From Rhizobiaceae bacterium (GTDB lineage Bacteria; Pseudomonadota; Alphaproteobacteria; Rhizobiales; Rhizobiaceae): a stretch of DNA of 64,000 bases. The notes beneath the pieces are model-generated. The model saw only the letters and a program-made list of their open reading frames with translations, did not search any database and was not told the DNA's origin. Every line of letters starts with the position of its first letter. Positions within the stretch are counted from its first letter, which is position 1. Of this stretch, positions 44,402-53,280 are shown one piece after another. A program made the position numbers and the translations under genes. The stretch lies in NCBI GenBank assembly GCA_016742175.1, contig JACVCH010000001.1:62001-126000 (forward strand). The letters run 5' to 3'.

Positions 44402-44734
44402 TTGAGACGAGCGATCCGATACATTCCCCGCATCCAGCCGATGATTTGCGTCCTTTTCGTCTTGGCGTTCGCTATGGCACCGGTCGTCGGGATGGCGGGG
44501 CCAGCGACGCCCATGGGTTCAGCGGTACATTCGGGCTGCGACCAGCACCATTCGTCGCAGGATGAAACAGGCCTTCGCCTTTGCAGCATGTCCGCGTGTC
44601 ACCCCGGCGTAGCGGCGATACCTGTATACTTGTCCCGTACGAAGCCGCGGTACGTGCATGACATCGGTCGCCTTCCCGAAGGAATCGGCATTCTCCCCGA
44701 ACTTGAACTGCCGCCACCCCGATCCGCAATCTGA
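44402..44734 (+). CDS. Small exported Cys/His protein
   Basis: About 110 residues from TTG 44402, or 97 from ATG 44441; neither has a strong ribosome site. A signal-like segment (MICVLFVLAFAMAPVVGMAG) is followed by HSGCDQHHSSQDETGLRLC and SMSACHPG. The mix of Cys and His after a signal peptide resembles the protein at 35276 in style, not in alignable sequence. It precedes the DUF305 gene by 39 bp. Family not recognised; periplasmic copper binding is a guess. Confidence 0.5.
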   Translation: MRRAIRYIPRIQPMICVLFVLAFAMAPVVGMAGPATPMGSAVHSGCDQHHSSQDETGLRLCSMSACHPGVAAIPVYLSRTKPRYVHDIGRLPEGIGILPELELPPPRSAI

Positions 44735-44759
44735 ACCTCTTGCAACGTCAGTTCAGATT
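44728..44759. repeat. 9-bp inverted repeat before the DUF305 gene
   Basis: AATCTGAAC (44728-44736) and GTTCAGATT (44751-44759) are perfect complements around 14 bases. It overlaps the end of the preceding gene and ends 14 bp before the DUF305 start. It may be a leader hairpin, a weak terminator or an operator. Confidence 0.5.
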
Positions 44760-44773
44760 TACGGAGAATTCCG

Positions 44774-45256
44774 ATGAAACACTTCGCTTCAATTCTTGCG
44801 GCCGCGGTCGCCGCTGTGTCGCTCTCGAACGTCGCCCTCGCACAGGGGGATGGCGAAACCTTCAAGCTTCCCGAGCAGTGTTTGGCAACCGATGGCGGAT
44901 CCATCGGCCACTCAGGAATGGGTCAGATGTCGGGTGGCTCTTCCGAAGGCGGGATGGGCGCGATGATGGGCATGGAGAGCATGGATATGGACTCCATGCC
45001 CGAACATGTCCGCGAGAACATGCAGAAGATGATGCAGACCATGCCCGCGATGCACGAAGGGATGATGAACGAGAACCCGAACGTGGCCTTCGCCTGCGGG
45101 ATGATCGCACATCACCAGGGCGCGATCGACATGGCAGAAGTGATGCTCGAGCATGGTGACGACGAGCAGTTGCGGACGCTGGCCGAAACGATCATCGAAG
45201 CCCAGAAAGCGGAAATCGCAGACATGACGACCTGGTTGGCCGAAAACGCCAACTAA
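44774..45256 (+). CDS. DUF305 exported Met-rich protein
   Basis: 160 residues. Signal peptide ends NVALAQGD. A Met/Gly-rich stretch (MGAMMGMESMDMDSM) near residue 60 resembles copper-binding Mets motifs, then the DUF305 helices with MIAHHQGAIDMAEVMLEHG near residue 110 and AETIIEAQKAEIADM. Second DUF305 protein of the island, this one soluble and periplasmic where the other (34630) is membrane-anchored. Confidence 0.9.
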   Translation: MKHFASILAAAVAAVSLSNVALAQGDGETFKLPEQCLATDGGSIGHSGMGQMSGGSSEGGMGAMMGMESMDMDSMPEHVRENMQKMMQTMPAMHEGMMNENPNVAFACGMIAHHQGAIDMAEVMLEHGDDEQLRTLAETIIEAQKAEIADMTTWLAENAN

Positions 45257-45264
45257 CTCGTCTC

Positions 45265-45296
45265 CCTTCCGCGCGGCGTGAACGCCGCGCGGAAGG
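45265..45296 (+). terminator. Strong hairpin after the DUF305 gene
   Basis: CCTTCCGCGCGGCGT (45265-45279) pairs perfectly with ACGCCGCGCGGAAGG (45282-45296), a 15-bp arm with almost no loop. Followed by CTTGTG, so the T-run is weak, but it is placed 9 bp after the stop. Confidence 0.7.
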
Positions 45297-45316
45297 CTTG
45301 TGCCGCATCTTTGTGC

Positions 45317-45347
45317 TTGAGCTTCCATCTGCTGGAAGGACTATCGT
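45317..45347 (+). promoter_or_regulatory. CueR-type promoter of cueR itself
   Basis: TTGAGC (45317-45322) and TATCGT (45342-45347) with a 19-bp spacer holding CTTCC-ATCTGCT-GGAAG. It lies 30 bp upstream of the cueR start, giving autoregulation. Confidence 0.85.
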
Positions 45348-45376
45348 TCCTACGATCTTGCCAGGGAGCCCAAGCA

Positions 45377-45772
45377 ATGAACATCGGAGCCGCTTCGCGC
45401 CAGTCGGGCCTGCCGTCGAAGACGATCAGATACTATGAGGAGATCGGTCTTCTGACGGCGGATCGTGCCTTGAACGGATACCGGGACTATTCGACGGAGG
45501 ACGTTCACCGGCTCCGCTTCCTGCAAAGGGCTAGGGGCCTCGGTTTCTCGGTTGAGGAGTGCAGGGAGCTGCTTTCGCTCTATTCCGACCGCGAGCGCGC
45601 CAGTTCCGACGTCAAGGCGATCGCCAAGGAGAAGCTTGCCGAGATCGACCGGAAGATCGAGGAATTGACAGGGCTACGATTGATGCTCGGCCATCTTGTC
45701 GACAATTGTCACGGCGACGCGCGGCCGGACTGCCCGATCATCGACGGATTGTCTGGACGGCTCGAGCACTGA
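45377..45772 (+). CDS. cueR: MerR-family copper regulator CueR
   Basis: 131 residues. The HTH is NIGAASRQSGLPSKTIRYYEEIGL (residues 2-25) with the GYRDYSTEDVHRL wing. A long dimerisation helix is followed by NCHGDARPDCPII near residues 110-122: Cys-x7-Cys, the Cu(I)-binding loop that defines CueR among MerR proteins. It bends the 19-bp-spaced promoters of copA, copZ, its own gene and probably the second ATPase into active form when it binds Cu(I). Confidence 0.93.
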   Translation: MNIGAASRQSGLPSKTIRYYEEIGLLTADRALNGYRDYSTEDVHRLRFLQRARGLGFSVEECRELLSLYSDRERASSDVKAIAKEKLAEIDRKIEELTGLRLMLGHLVDNCHGDARPDCPIIDGLSGRLEH

Positions 45773-45848
45773 GCTGCCGAACTTTGGGACAAGAAGCTGG
45801 AGCCTGGCCGAGACGCCGATGCACGATGACATTCGGAAAATTTACGCC

Positions 45849-45879
45849 TTGACCTTCCAGCCGCAGTAAGGAGCACGCT
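45849..45879 (+). promoter_or_regulatory. Weaker CueR-type promoter of the CPH ATPase
   Basis: TTGACC (45849-45854) followed by 19 bp and CACGCT. The dyad is CTTCC-AGCCGCA-GTAAG, one mismatch from the others, and the -10 is poor. It lies 36 bp upstream of the ATPase start. Confidence 0.6.
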
Positions 45880-45914
45880 CACGAAGTTGGACGAATTTCG
45901 CGGAAGGACCAGCC

Positions 45915-48050
45915 ATGGTTTCCGATCACATTCACGCGCATCATGACTACCATCAACACGCCAAAGCTCGACCGCCGGAACAGGCTGTCGCCGCCGCGAC
46001 CACCGGACACGATCATGCTGGCCACGGGATGATGGTCGATAGTTTCCGCCGCCGCTTTTGGGTATCCTTGCTCCTGACGCCACCCATCCTATTCCTGTCT
46101 CCAATGATCCGGCACTGGATGGGCTTGGGAGCGTCGTCGGCGTTCCCGGGCGACGGCGCAATCCTGTTCCTATTGTCGACGGCAGTCTATCTCTACGGCG
46201 GTTGGCCGTTTTTGTCGGGCTTCGCTCGGGAACTGCGCAGCGGACGGCCGGGAATGATGACCCTCGTCGCCATGGCTATCTCCGTCGCCTATTTCTATTC
46301 GGCTGCCGTCACCTTCGGCGTCCCGGGCATGTCGTTCTACTGGGAACTGGCGACGCTGATCACGATCATGCTGCTCGGCCACTGGCTCGAGATGCGGTCA
46401 GTCCTGGGCGCGTCGCGCGCGCTCGAAGCGTTGGTCAGGCTCTTGCCTGACACCGCCACCAGAATGGATGCCGATGGCACCGGACGGGAGGTCCCCATCA
46501 GCGGCTTGTCGCCAGGCGACAGGGTGCTGGTCCGCCCGGGCGGGAAGGTGCCGGTCGACGGGCGGCTGGTCGAGGGCGTGTCCTCGTTCAACGAATCGAT
46601 GCTGACGGGCGAATCCCGTCCCGTGCCGAAGCAGGCAGGCGACGTGGCGATCGGAGGGGCGATCAACGGCGCGGGCGCGGTGACGATCGAGGTCACGGCG
46701 ACCGGCGGCGCGACCTACCTCGCGCAGGTCATCGACATGGTGAGGAAGGCCCAGGCCAGCCGCTCACGCAGCCAGGACATCGCCAACCGCGCCGCTGGTT
46801 GGCTGACCTATATCGCCCTGACGGTTGGCTTTGCCTCGTTCGGATACTGGACCCTGGTCGGCCAGAGTTGGGAGTTCGCGATCGAACGGATGGTGACCGT
46901 CATGGTGATCGCCTGTCCGCATGCGCTAGGGTTGGCCGTTCCGCTGGTGGTTGCGGTCAGCACTTCCCTCAGTGCCGGCAACGGTCTTCTGATACGAGAT
47001 CGGGCAGCCTTCGAACGAGCCCGCAGTCTCGACGCGGTTGTCTTCGACAAGACCGGCACGTTGACCGAAGGTCGGTTCGGCGTCAGCGATGTCGTTCCTC
47101 TGACATCCATCAGCGAAGATGCAGCCCTCGCGCTTGCGGCTTCGGTCGAAAGCCGATCGGAACATCCCATCGCGCACGGCATCGTCACGACCGCGCGCGA
47201 GCGAGGCCTTTCGATCCCACGCTCAGACAACGTGCTGAACATCACGGGCGAAGGCATCGCAGCGAATGTCGGGGGAAGAGAGATCGTCATCGCAAGTCCC
47301 GGCCATCTGGAACGCAACGGACACGGAGTAAGCCACCCGGCTTTGACCGCTCTGGAGGCAAAGGGCAAGACGGTCGTCGTTCTCGCCGTCGACGGCGCGC
47401 CGAGCGCCCTGTTCGCCATGGCCGATGTCGTACGGCCGGAATCGGCGCAAGCGATACGGGAACTTCGATCTCTGGGCATCCGGCCCATCATGCTGACCGG
47501 GGACGCCGAAGGCGTCGCGCATTCGGTTTCGGCCGAACTCGGGATCGAAGAATACTATGCCGAAGTCTTGCCGGACCAGAAAGCGGCAAAGATCGCCTCG
47601 CTTAGGCGCGACGGTCGACGGGTCGCGATGGTCGGCGACGGTGTGAACGACGCGCCCGCGCTGGTCGAAGCCGATCTCGGAATCGCAATCGGAGCTGGAA
47701 CGGATGTGGCCGTCGAGTCCGCGGACGTCGTCCTCGTGCGCAGCGACCCGAGGGACGTCGCCGCGATACTTGGCTTGTCCCGGGCCACCTATCGGAAGAT
47801 GGTTCAAAATCTGATCTGGGCGACGGGATACAACGCGGTCGCCATTCCGATGGCGGCCGGGATCACCTTCGGCACCGGGTTCCTGATGACGCCCGCCATC
47901 GGTGCGGTCTTCATGTCGCTCAGCACCATCATCGTCGCCGTCAATGCCCAGTTGCTCCGGTTCTATCGCGGAAACAGTGGCAACCAAGCCCGGCGACTAA
48001 CCCCCTGGCAGGGAACGGAGCGGACACCGCAGGGTGCCCGTTCCGGATGA
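45915..48050 (+). CDS. P1B-type ATPase, CPH class (CopB-like, Cu/Ag)
   Basis: 711 residues. No HMA domain; instead a His-rich head (SDHIHAHHDYHQHAKA, then TGHDHAGHG). The membrane metal site is VIACPHALGLAVPL: CPH, as in CopB (P1B-3), not [16 protein letters not shown] carries the phospho-Asp, SEHPIAHGI the nucleotide site, GDGVNDAPALVEADLG the hinge. CopB ATPases export Cu(II), Cu(I) or Ag(I). A GC-rich hairpin (GGAACG / CGTTCC, 48012-48044) lies in its last codons and may serve as terminator. It converges on the next gene with one base between. Confidence 0.93.
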   Translation: MVSDHIHAHHDYHQHAKARPPEQAVAAATTGHDHAGHGMMVDSFRRRFWVSLLLTPPILFLSPMIRHWMGLGASSAFPGDGAILFLLSTAVYLYGGWPFLSGFARELRSGRPGMMTLVAMAISVAYFYSAAVTFGVPGMSFYWELATLITIMLLGHWLEMRSVLGASRALEALVRLLPDTATRMDADGTGREVPISGLSPGDRVLVRPGGKVPVDGRLVEGVSSFNESMLTGESRPVPKQAGDVAIGGAINGAGAVTIEVTATGGATYLAQVIDMVRKAQASRSRSQDIANRAAGWLTYIALTVGFASFGYWTLVGQSWEFAIERMVTVMVIACPHALGLAVPLVVAVSTSLSAGNGLLIRDRAAFERARSLDAVVFDKTGTLTEGRFGVSDVVPLTSISEDAALALAASVESRSEHPIAHGIVTTARERGLSIPRSDNVLNITGEGIAANVGGREIVIASPGHLERNGHGVSHPALTALEAKGKTVVVLAVDGAPSALFAMADVVRPESAQAIRELRSLGIRPIMLTGDAEGVAHSVSAELGIEEYYAEVLPDQKAAKIASLRRDGRRVAMVGDGVNDAPALVEADLGIAIGAGTDVAVESADVVLVRSDPRDVAAILGLSRATYRKMVQNLIWATGYNAVAIPMAAGITFGTGFLMTPAIGAVFMSLSTIIVAVNAQLLRFYRGNSGNQARRLTPWQGTERTPQGARSG

Positions 48051-48051
48051 C

Positions 48052-48468
48052 TTACATGCCGCCGACTTTGAAGGGCAGCGCGTAGGGCGTGTTGTCCGGA
48101 CGCATTCCGGGCGTGTCGACGTCAGTCATGCCTTCGGCGAAATCATAAGTGCCGTTGTCGTTGGTTTCGTAGTGGATCATCGCAACGTAATCGGTGCCTT
48201 CCATCGCTCCGCCTTCAATCTCGACAGAAACATTCTCGCTGTCTCCAGCGGACACGGCCGTATGTCCGATCGACGCCGGAATGACGGGTTCGCCGTTCTC
48301 GACCGCGTGGATCACAACGTAGCCGTCCTTGTCGATCTTGACTGACGGAAAGACCACCGAGTTGCCTTCGATCGTTGCCCCTTCGACGTCGATGTTAAGG
48401 TGGTCGGCGTGGGCCACTGCCGGCACGGCGGCGATCGCGGTGACGAGTGCAATCTTGATAAGGTTCAT
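48052..48468 (-). CDS. Exported DUF7282-like protein
   Basis: 138 residues. Signal peptide IALVTAIAAVPAVAHADH. The mature beta-rich domain (VVFPSVKIDKDGYVVIHAVENG, then AGDSENVSVEIEGG and YVAMIHYETNDNGTYDFAEG) matches the pattern of DUF7282-type periplasmic proteins, with an acidic surface. Function unknown. It is convergent with the CPH ATPase and is taken as the right end of the copper island. Confidence 0.75.
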   Translation of the reverse strand: MNLIKIALVTAIAAVPAVAHADHLNIDVEGATIEGNSVVFPSVKIDKDGYVVIHAVENGEPVIPASIGHTAVSAGDSENVSVEIEGGAMEGTDYVAMIHYETNDNGTYDFAEGMTDVDTPGMRPDNTPYALPFKVGGM

Positions 48469-48940
48469 GGAATTTTCTCCCTTTAGTTTTGACCGCGCAG
48501 ATACGAGCGAAAAAGCGAGAAAGTTTCAGAGCCGGTAGATTGAGAACAATGGGCTAAATCGGATGCAAGTCGCGATGCCGCGCTTACCGATACGAAGCCG
48601 TCAGCTTTCAGTTCATTTCAACCTGAAAGCCGACTGACAGGAAACCACCCCGGATCGGCCATGGGCGTCGCCCGGTTTTCTGGACGTTGGAAGATGATTT
48701 CCCGCCGATGCCTTGGGGGCCGATACCGGACTGACCGGTCTCAGCAGGGAAATGTAGAAAGCAGACAGTCGACCGACCCCATTGCGGGCATGTTGAAGCT
48801 GCTGGCAACTGATGTCGCCATAGGTCAGCGAGAAATCAACGCGTTTCCCAAGTCAATGGCCGCCTTGCCTCGCTAGCGCGCAGTCGTGATGCCAAAAACT
48901 GCCACCGTCGCATAATCTAATCAGTTCTTGAACATCGAGA
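48469..48940. other. Non-coding gap between copper island and one-carbon unit
   Basis: About 470 bp with no supported gene. GCTTTCAG (48604-48611) and CTGAAAGC (48623-48630) form an 8-bp inverted repeat with an 11-bp loop. The promoter of the exported protein on the minus strand must lie at the left edge. No tRNA or integrase seen. Confidence 0.5.
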
Positions 48941-49795
48941 TCACGTGCGGACACGTATTGCTGCTGCACGGACAGTATTCTCAATCAGGCAGGCGATCGT
49001 CATTGGCCCCACACCTCCAGGGACTGGCGTAGCGGCTTTCGCGTGCGTGAGGCCGTCCAGTTCGGCGTCGCCGACGATCCTGCGTCGGCCGTTCTCGAAA
49101 ATCTCGTTGACACCGACATCAATGAGAACTGCGCCTGGCTTGACCCAGTCTGGCCGGACCAGGCCCGGGCTTCCTGCAGCGCTTACCAATATATCTGCGG
49201 TACGAGCGATTTCCGGCAGGTTGCGCGTGTGGACGTGCGTGACTGTCACGGTGCACTCACGGTCGAGAAGAAGCATGGCAACGGGTTTTCCAACGATGTT
49301 GGACTTGCCAATGACCACTGCCTTCAGGCCGCGAAAATCGTCGATCACAGAGCTCAGGAGATGCATGCATCCAAGAGGCGTGCACGGGACAAGGGCTTTG
49401 CCACCGGTCGAGAGCCGACCCACGTTGACAGGGTGAAAGCCGTCTACGTCTTTTGAAGGGATGATCGCGTCGAGTACCGCTTGTTCATCGATCTGGCGCG
49501 GGAGGGGAAGCTGGACGAGTATGCCGTCTACCTCGCCGTTTTTATTGAGAGACGCGATCAGCTTCAATAGCTCGGCGGTAGTGGTGGCAGCGGGGAGCCG
49601 ATGCTCGAGTGCCCGAACGCCCACCTGGCGGCACTTGGCAATTTTGCGCCTGACGTAGATGTCGCTGGCGGGGTCATGACCGACAAGAACGACCGCCAGA
49701 CCCGGTATCACTCCGGTCGACTTGAGCCCGGCGACCGCCTCCGCGCATTTCCCGAGAATCCCTTCGGCCATGGCCGTTCCGTCAATGATTTTCAT
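48941..49795 (-). CDS. folD: Bifunctional methylene-THF dehydrogenase / methenyl-THF cyclohydrolase
   Basis: 284 residues, full length. The active-site region [22 protein letters not shown] near residue 48 has the catalytic Lys; [14 protein letters not shown] near residue 95 and [16 protein letters not shown] near residue 117 are folate-site motifs; [15 protein letters not shown] near residue 163 binds NADP; and [20 protein letters not shown] is the family C-terminal signature. It turns 5,10-methylene-THF into 10-formyl-THF. Its place next to a demethylase and purU, divergent from a GntR gene, suggests a catabolic copy and not the sole housekeeping one. Confidence 0.95.
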   Translation of the reverse strand: MKIIDGTAMAEGILGKCAEAVAGLKSTGVIPGLAVVLVGHDPASDIYVRRKIAKCRQVGVRALEHRLPAATTTAELLKLIASLNKNGEVDGILVQLPLPRQIDEQAVLDAIIPSKDVDGFHPVNVGRLSTGGKALVPCTPLGCMHLLSSVIDDFRGLKAVVIGKSNIVGKPVAMLLLDRECTVTVTHVHTRNLPEIARTADILVSAAGSPGLVRPDWVKPGAVLIDVGVNEIFENGRRRIVGDAELDGLTHAKAATPVPGGVGPMTIACLIENTVRAAAIRVRT

Positions 49796-49821
49796 GGCTT
49801 ATCCTCCGCCGCCGCTGCAAA

Positions 49822-49908
49822 ACCGTACACGGTGCGTGATAAAACGTATACGGTTTCACCACAAAACGCGATATGGAGTTGCAGAAAGACAGAAAACGTA
49901 TACGGTAC
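49822..49908. promoter_or_regulatory. Three GntR-type operators between folD and the regulator gene
   Basis: ACCGTACACGGT (49822-49833), a site with core CGTATACG at 49845-49852, and another at 49897-49904, all of the form A/C-CGTATACG-G/T. Centres are 21 and 52 bp apart, close to two and five helical turns, so bound dimers would face the same side. They lie 27-115 bp upstream of folD and 42-130 bp upstream of the regulator gene. Confidence 0.75.
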
Positions 49909-49949
49909 ACTTCAATGTGTGTTCGGTGCCGATAGGGAGGAGCGTACCG

Positions 49950-50708
49950 ATGTCGAGCGACAATGCGCAATCACAGACGCTGAAGGCCATTCTCGGCCTT
50001 CGTGGATTGATCGTCGATGGCGAAATCCAGCCGGGCGAGCGCGTTTCGGAGACGCTCATCACCGAGCGGTTCGGGGTCTCTCGCACGCCTGCGCGGATGG
50101 CTTTGGTTCAGATGTCGGATGAAGGCCTTCTCGAGCGGCGGGCATCCAGCGGCTTCTCGGTGCGGGCGTATACGGAATCGGATATCTATCAGGCAATCGA
50201 GATACGAGGGACCTTGGAAGGTCTTGCTGCCCGATTTGCGGCGGAAGGAAATCCGTCGGCGGCGATCATCTCCGAGATGCAGTCCTGCGTCGTCGAGCTC
50301 GACAAGGTCGTCGACAATCTCGACGAGAAGATCGAACAGGACGAGTACGTCCGTCTCAACGACCGCTTCCATATGCTTCTGGTCGAGGCGTCGGGCAGCC
50401 AGATGGTCGAGCGGTCGCTAGAAAAGATCAAGACACTGCCGTTCGCGGCCGCGAACGCTTTCGTCAAATCACTCAGCCTTAACAAGCCTGCCGTGCAGCG
50501 CGTGCTGCTCGTTGCCCAGGAACAGCATCGCGGCATCGTCGAGGCGATCAGGACGGGCAAGGGCGCGCGCGCCCAGGCGCTGGCCCTCGAGCACTCGTTC
50601 TGCGCCGCGCGGTACCTCCAGCTCCTGCGGGCTTTCAAGCAGAAGATTCCGTGGGCCATTGACGAGGACATCGTCGAGGAACCCCGACGCGCCAGGCGCT
50701 CGGTCTAG
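49950..50708 (+). CDS. GntR-family regulator, FadR subfamily (FCD domain)
   Basis: 252 residues. Winged HTH: LRGLIVDGEIQPGERVSETLITERFGVSRTPARMAL near residues 16-51. The C-terminal FCD all-helical domain (DIYQAIEIRGTLEGLAARFAA, then NDRFHMLLVEASGS and EQHRGIVEAI) carries metal-coordinating Asp/His and the effector pocket. GGGAGG precedes ATG 49950. It lies between divergent folD and the demethylase operon, with three matching palindromes in the gap, and so is expected to control both. Confidence 0.92.
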   Translation: MSSDNAQSQTLKAILGLRGLIVDGEIQPGERVSETLITERFGVSRTPARMALVQMSDEGLLERRASSGFSVRAYTESDIYQAIEIRGTLEGLAARFAAEGNPSAAIISEMQSCVVELDKVVDNLDEKIEQDEYVRLNDRFHMLLVEASGSQMVERSLEKIKTLPFAAANAFVKSLSLNKPAVQRVLLVAQEQHRGIVEAIRTGKGARAQALALEHSFCAARYLQLLRAFKQKIPWAIDEDIVEEPRRARRSV

Positions 50709-50743
50709 GCCGCAACAAACACATCAAGAAACGGGAGATACGC

Positions 50744-52018
50744 ATGGGCATCCATGAGATGCGGCGCACGCCGCCGGGATACTTCACGACCAGATGGGGC
50801 CAGCCTGAATACACCGACTGGCAGGATGAGAGCATGTCCTGGAAGGAGACTTGCTACATTGGCGATTGGTCATTCCTCTGGGAGCGTCGCTTCAAGGGTC
50901 CCGACGTCCTCAAGCTGTTCTCCGACGTTTCGGTCAACAGCTACGAAAAGTTCGCGATCAACCAGTCCAAGCACTGCATCCACACGAACGACGACGGCAA
51001 GGTGATCGCAGAAGGCATCGTGACGCGGCTGTCCGAGGACGAGGTCATGCTGTTTGGGCGTGGCACGTTCTGGGTCGACTACAAACTCCGCAACGGCTCT
51101 TACAACGTCACCTCGACGCCCGACGACTGGTTCAATTTCCAGATCTCGGGGCCGCAGGCCGTGCATGTCGTGGAGAAGGCATGCGGCCAAGGCTTGCGCG
51201 ACATCAAGTTCATGCACAACGGCTGGATCAAGATCGCCGGGCGGGACGTGCTGGCACTGCGTCAGGGCATGGCTGGAGAAATCGGCTACGAGCTTCAGGG
51301 TTCGACCGAATATGCCGGAGAAGTCTATGCGGCGCTTCTGGAGGCGGGCAAGGAATTCGGCATGCGCCAGCTCGGTGGCCGGACTGCCTTCATCAATCAC
51401 CTCGAAGCCTGCTTCCCGACGATCATAACCGACTACCTGCCTGCGATGTTCGACGAGGACATGAAAGCCTACCTCGATGAATTCCGCAGCGCGATGCCGG
51501 CTTTCGCATCGACTTTCAACATTGCGGGCAGCTTCGAAAGCAACGACATCCGGGACTGGTACCGTAGTCCCGTTGAACTCGGCTGGGGCAAGGTCATCAA
51601 GTTCGATCACGATTTCATCGGCCGCGAAGCGCTCGAAAAGGAAGTCGCCAACCCGAAGCGGGTGATCCGGACGCTCGTCTGGAATCCGGATGATGTGATT
51701 GACGTCTACGCTTCCCTGTTCAAACAGGGGCAACCCTTCGACTTCATGGAGATGCCGCGAGACCAACGTGGCTTCATGTACGCGGACAAAGTGATGAAGG
51801 GCGATACGCTCGTCGGCGTCACGACGTCACGCGGCTACAGCTTTTACTTCCGGCAGATGTTGTCCCTGTGCACGCTCGACGTCGAGCATGCCGAGCCGGG
51901 TACGGAAGTTTCCGTCGTTTGGGGCAATCCCGGCCATCCGCAAAAGGTCGTCCGAGCAACCGTCGCGCCTGCTCCCTACAAGACCGACAACCGCCGTGCA
52001 GACGTGACGGCAATCTGA
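50744..52018 (+). CDS. THF-dependent demethylase of the GcvT/LigM family
   Basis: 424 residues. The layout matches LigM/DesA-type O-demethylases: EYTDWQDESMSWKETCYI near the start, LRQGMAGEIGYELQGS near residue 175, LLEAGKEFGMRQLGGRTAFI near residue 200, DWYRSPVELGWGKVIKFDHD near residue 270 followed by FIGREALEKEV, and YASLF plus a PAPY C-terminal motif. The family moves a methyl group from an O-, N- or S-methyl compound to tetrahydrofolate. LigM acts on vanillate, DmdA on DMSP; the substrate here is not known. Transport and C1-oxidation genes around it support a catabolic role. No signal peptide. Confidence 0.85.
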   Translation: MGIHEMRRTPPGYFTTRWGQPEYTDWQDESMSWKETCYIGDWSFLWERRFKGPDVLKLFSDVSVNSYEKFAINQSKHCIHTNDDGKVIAEGIVTRLSEDEVMLFGRGTFWVDYKLRNGSYNVTSTPDDWFNFQISGPQAVHVVEKACGQGLRDIKFMHNGWIKIAGRDVLALRQGMAGEIGYELQGSTEYAGEVYAALLEAGKEFGMRQLGGRTAFINHLEACFPTIITDYLPAMFDEDMKAYLDEFRSAMPAFASTFNIAGSFESNDIRDWYRSPVELGWGKVIKFDHDFIGREALEKEVANPKRVIRTLVWNPDDVIDVYASLFKQGQPFDFMEMPRDQRGFMYADKVMKGDTLVGVTTSRGYSFYFRQMLSLCTLDVEHAEPGTEVSVVWGNPGHPQKVVRATVAPAPYKTDNRRADVTAI

Positions 52019-52095
52019 ACTTTGACGGCGACCGCAGGAGGCGGTCGCCACAAACACTCCGGCCCGTATCCGGAGACCCAACGGGAGGAAATGAA

Positions 52096-53268
52096 ATGAA
52101 GAAGGCATTGCTTTGCGCAACGGCTCTGGTCGCCGCTGCTTTCGCACAGTCAGCTTACGCTCAGGAAACCGTCAAGGTCGGTATCATCGCCCCCTTTTCG
52201 GGTGGCTTTGCCGGGTCGTTCGGCGAACCGTTCCGCCAGGGCATCGAAACGTATGTCGCGATGCACGGCGATCCGTCCGATAATCTGAAGATAGAGTTCA
52301 TCTATCGGGATCTGCCTGCAACTGATCCGGGCCGGGCGCGCAATCTGGCGCAGGAACTGGTAGCTCGCGATGGCGTGCAATACCTCGGCGGCTTCGTATT
52401 CACCCCCAACGCGATTGCGGCCGCGGCCGTGTCCGAGGGCGCGAAAATACCGACTGTCATCTTCAACGCATCGGCGTCCGCGGTCGTCTCGCAATCACAA
52501 TACTTCGTCCGAACGTCCAATACGCTGCCCCAGGTGACCGTACCCACCGCCAAGGAGGCGCTCGAAAAGGGCTTCAAGACGGTCATCACGGCCGTGAGCG
52601 ACTACGGTCCCGGCATCGATGCGGAAACATTCTTCAAAAAGACTTTCGAGGAAGGGGGCGGTGAGGTTCTCGAGACGATCCGCATGCCGCTCTCGACGAC
52701 CGACTTCGGACCATATCTGCAGAACATCAGCCTCAAGTCCCCCGATGCCCTGTTCGTGTTCCTGCCCTACGGGCCGCCGACGTTCAGTTTCGTCAACGGC
52801 TATCGCGACAACGGCCTCGACCAGGCGGGCATCAGCTTCATCGGCCTGTCGGAAACGCAAGAGTCCGACTTGCAAACCCTTGGCGATGCTGCCGTCGGGC
52901 TGGAGACTGGTTACTTCTATTCAGCTGCCCATGAATCGCCCGAAAACGAGGCCTTTCTGGCCAAGTTCGATGAGCTCTTCCCCGATTCCGATCCGAACCC
53001 GGCTACCATCTCCGCATTCGACGGCACGCACGTGCTTTATGAGATGATCCGCGCCACCGAGGGACAGGCCGATCCGGACGCCGCGATCGACGCCGTCAAG
53101 GGTCTCGCCTGGGAGAGCCCCCGTGGGCCGGTCTCGATCGATCCGGAAACACGCGACATCGTCCAGAACGTCTACATGCGGGTCGTCGAGCGCGACGAAG
53201 ATGGCAAGCTGATCAACAAGGAGGTCAAGACCTACGAGGCCCAGCCCGACTACGGCGCACAGCAGTAG
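52096..53268 (+). CDS. ABC transporter substrate-binding protein, branched-chain amino acid (HAAT) type
   Basis: 390 residues. Signal peptide ALLCATALVAAAFAQSAYAQ. The mature part has the Leu/Ile/Val-binding fold: TVKVGIIAPFSGGFAGSFGE near residue 24, QYLGGFVFTPNAIAAAAVSEG near residue 95, YGPGIDAETFFKKTFEEGGG near residue 175. HAAT proteins bind amino acids, aromatic acids, urea and others. The A-box GGAGG precedes ATG 52096. First of five transport genes directly downstream of the demethylase, so its ligand is probably the demethylase substrate. Confidence 0.9.
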   Translation: MKKALLCATALVAAAFAQSAYAQETVKVGIIAPFSGGFAGSFGEPFRQGIETYVAMHGDPSDNLKIEFIYRDLPATDPGRARNLAQELVARDGVQYLGGFVFTPNAIAAAAVSEGAKIPTVIFNASASAVVSQSQYFVRTSNTLPQVTVPTAKEALEKGFKTVITAVSDYGPGIDAETFFKKTFEEGGGEVLETIRMPLSTTDFGPYLQNISLKSPDALFVFLPYGPPTFSFVNGYRDNGLDQAGISFIGLSETQESDLQTLGDAAVGLETGYFYSAAHESPENEAFLAKFDELFPDSDPNPATISAFDGTHVLYEMIRATEGQADPDAAIDAVKGLAWESPRGPVSIDPETRDIVQNVYMRVVERDEDGKLINKEVKTYEAQPDYGAQQ

Positions 53269-53280
53269 AAGAGCGCGACG

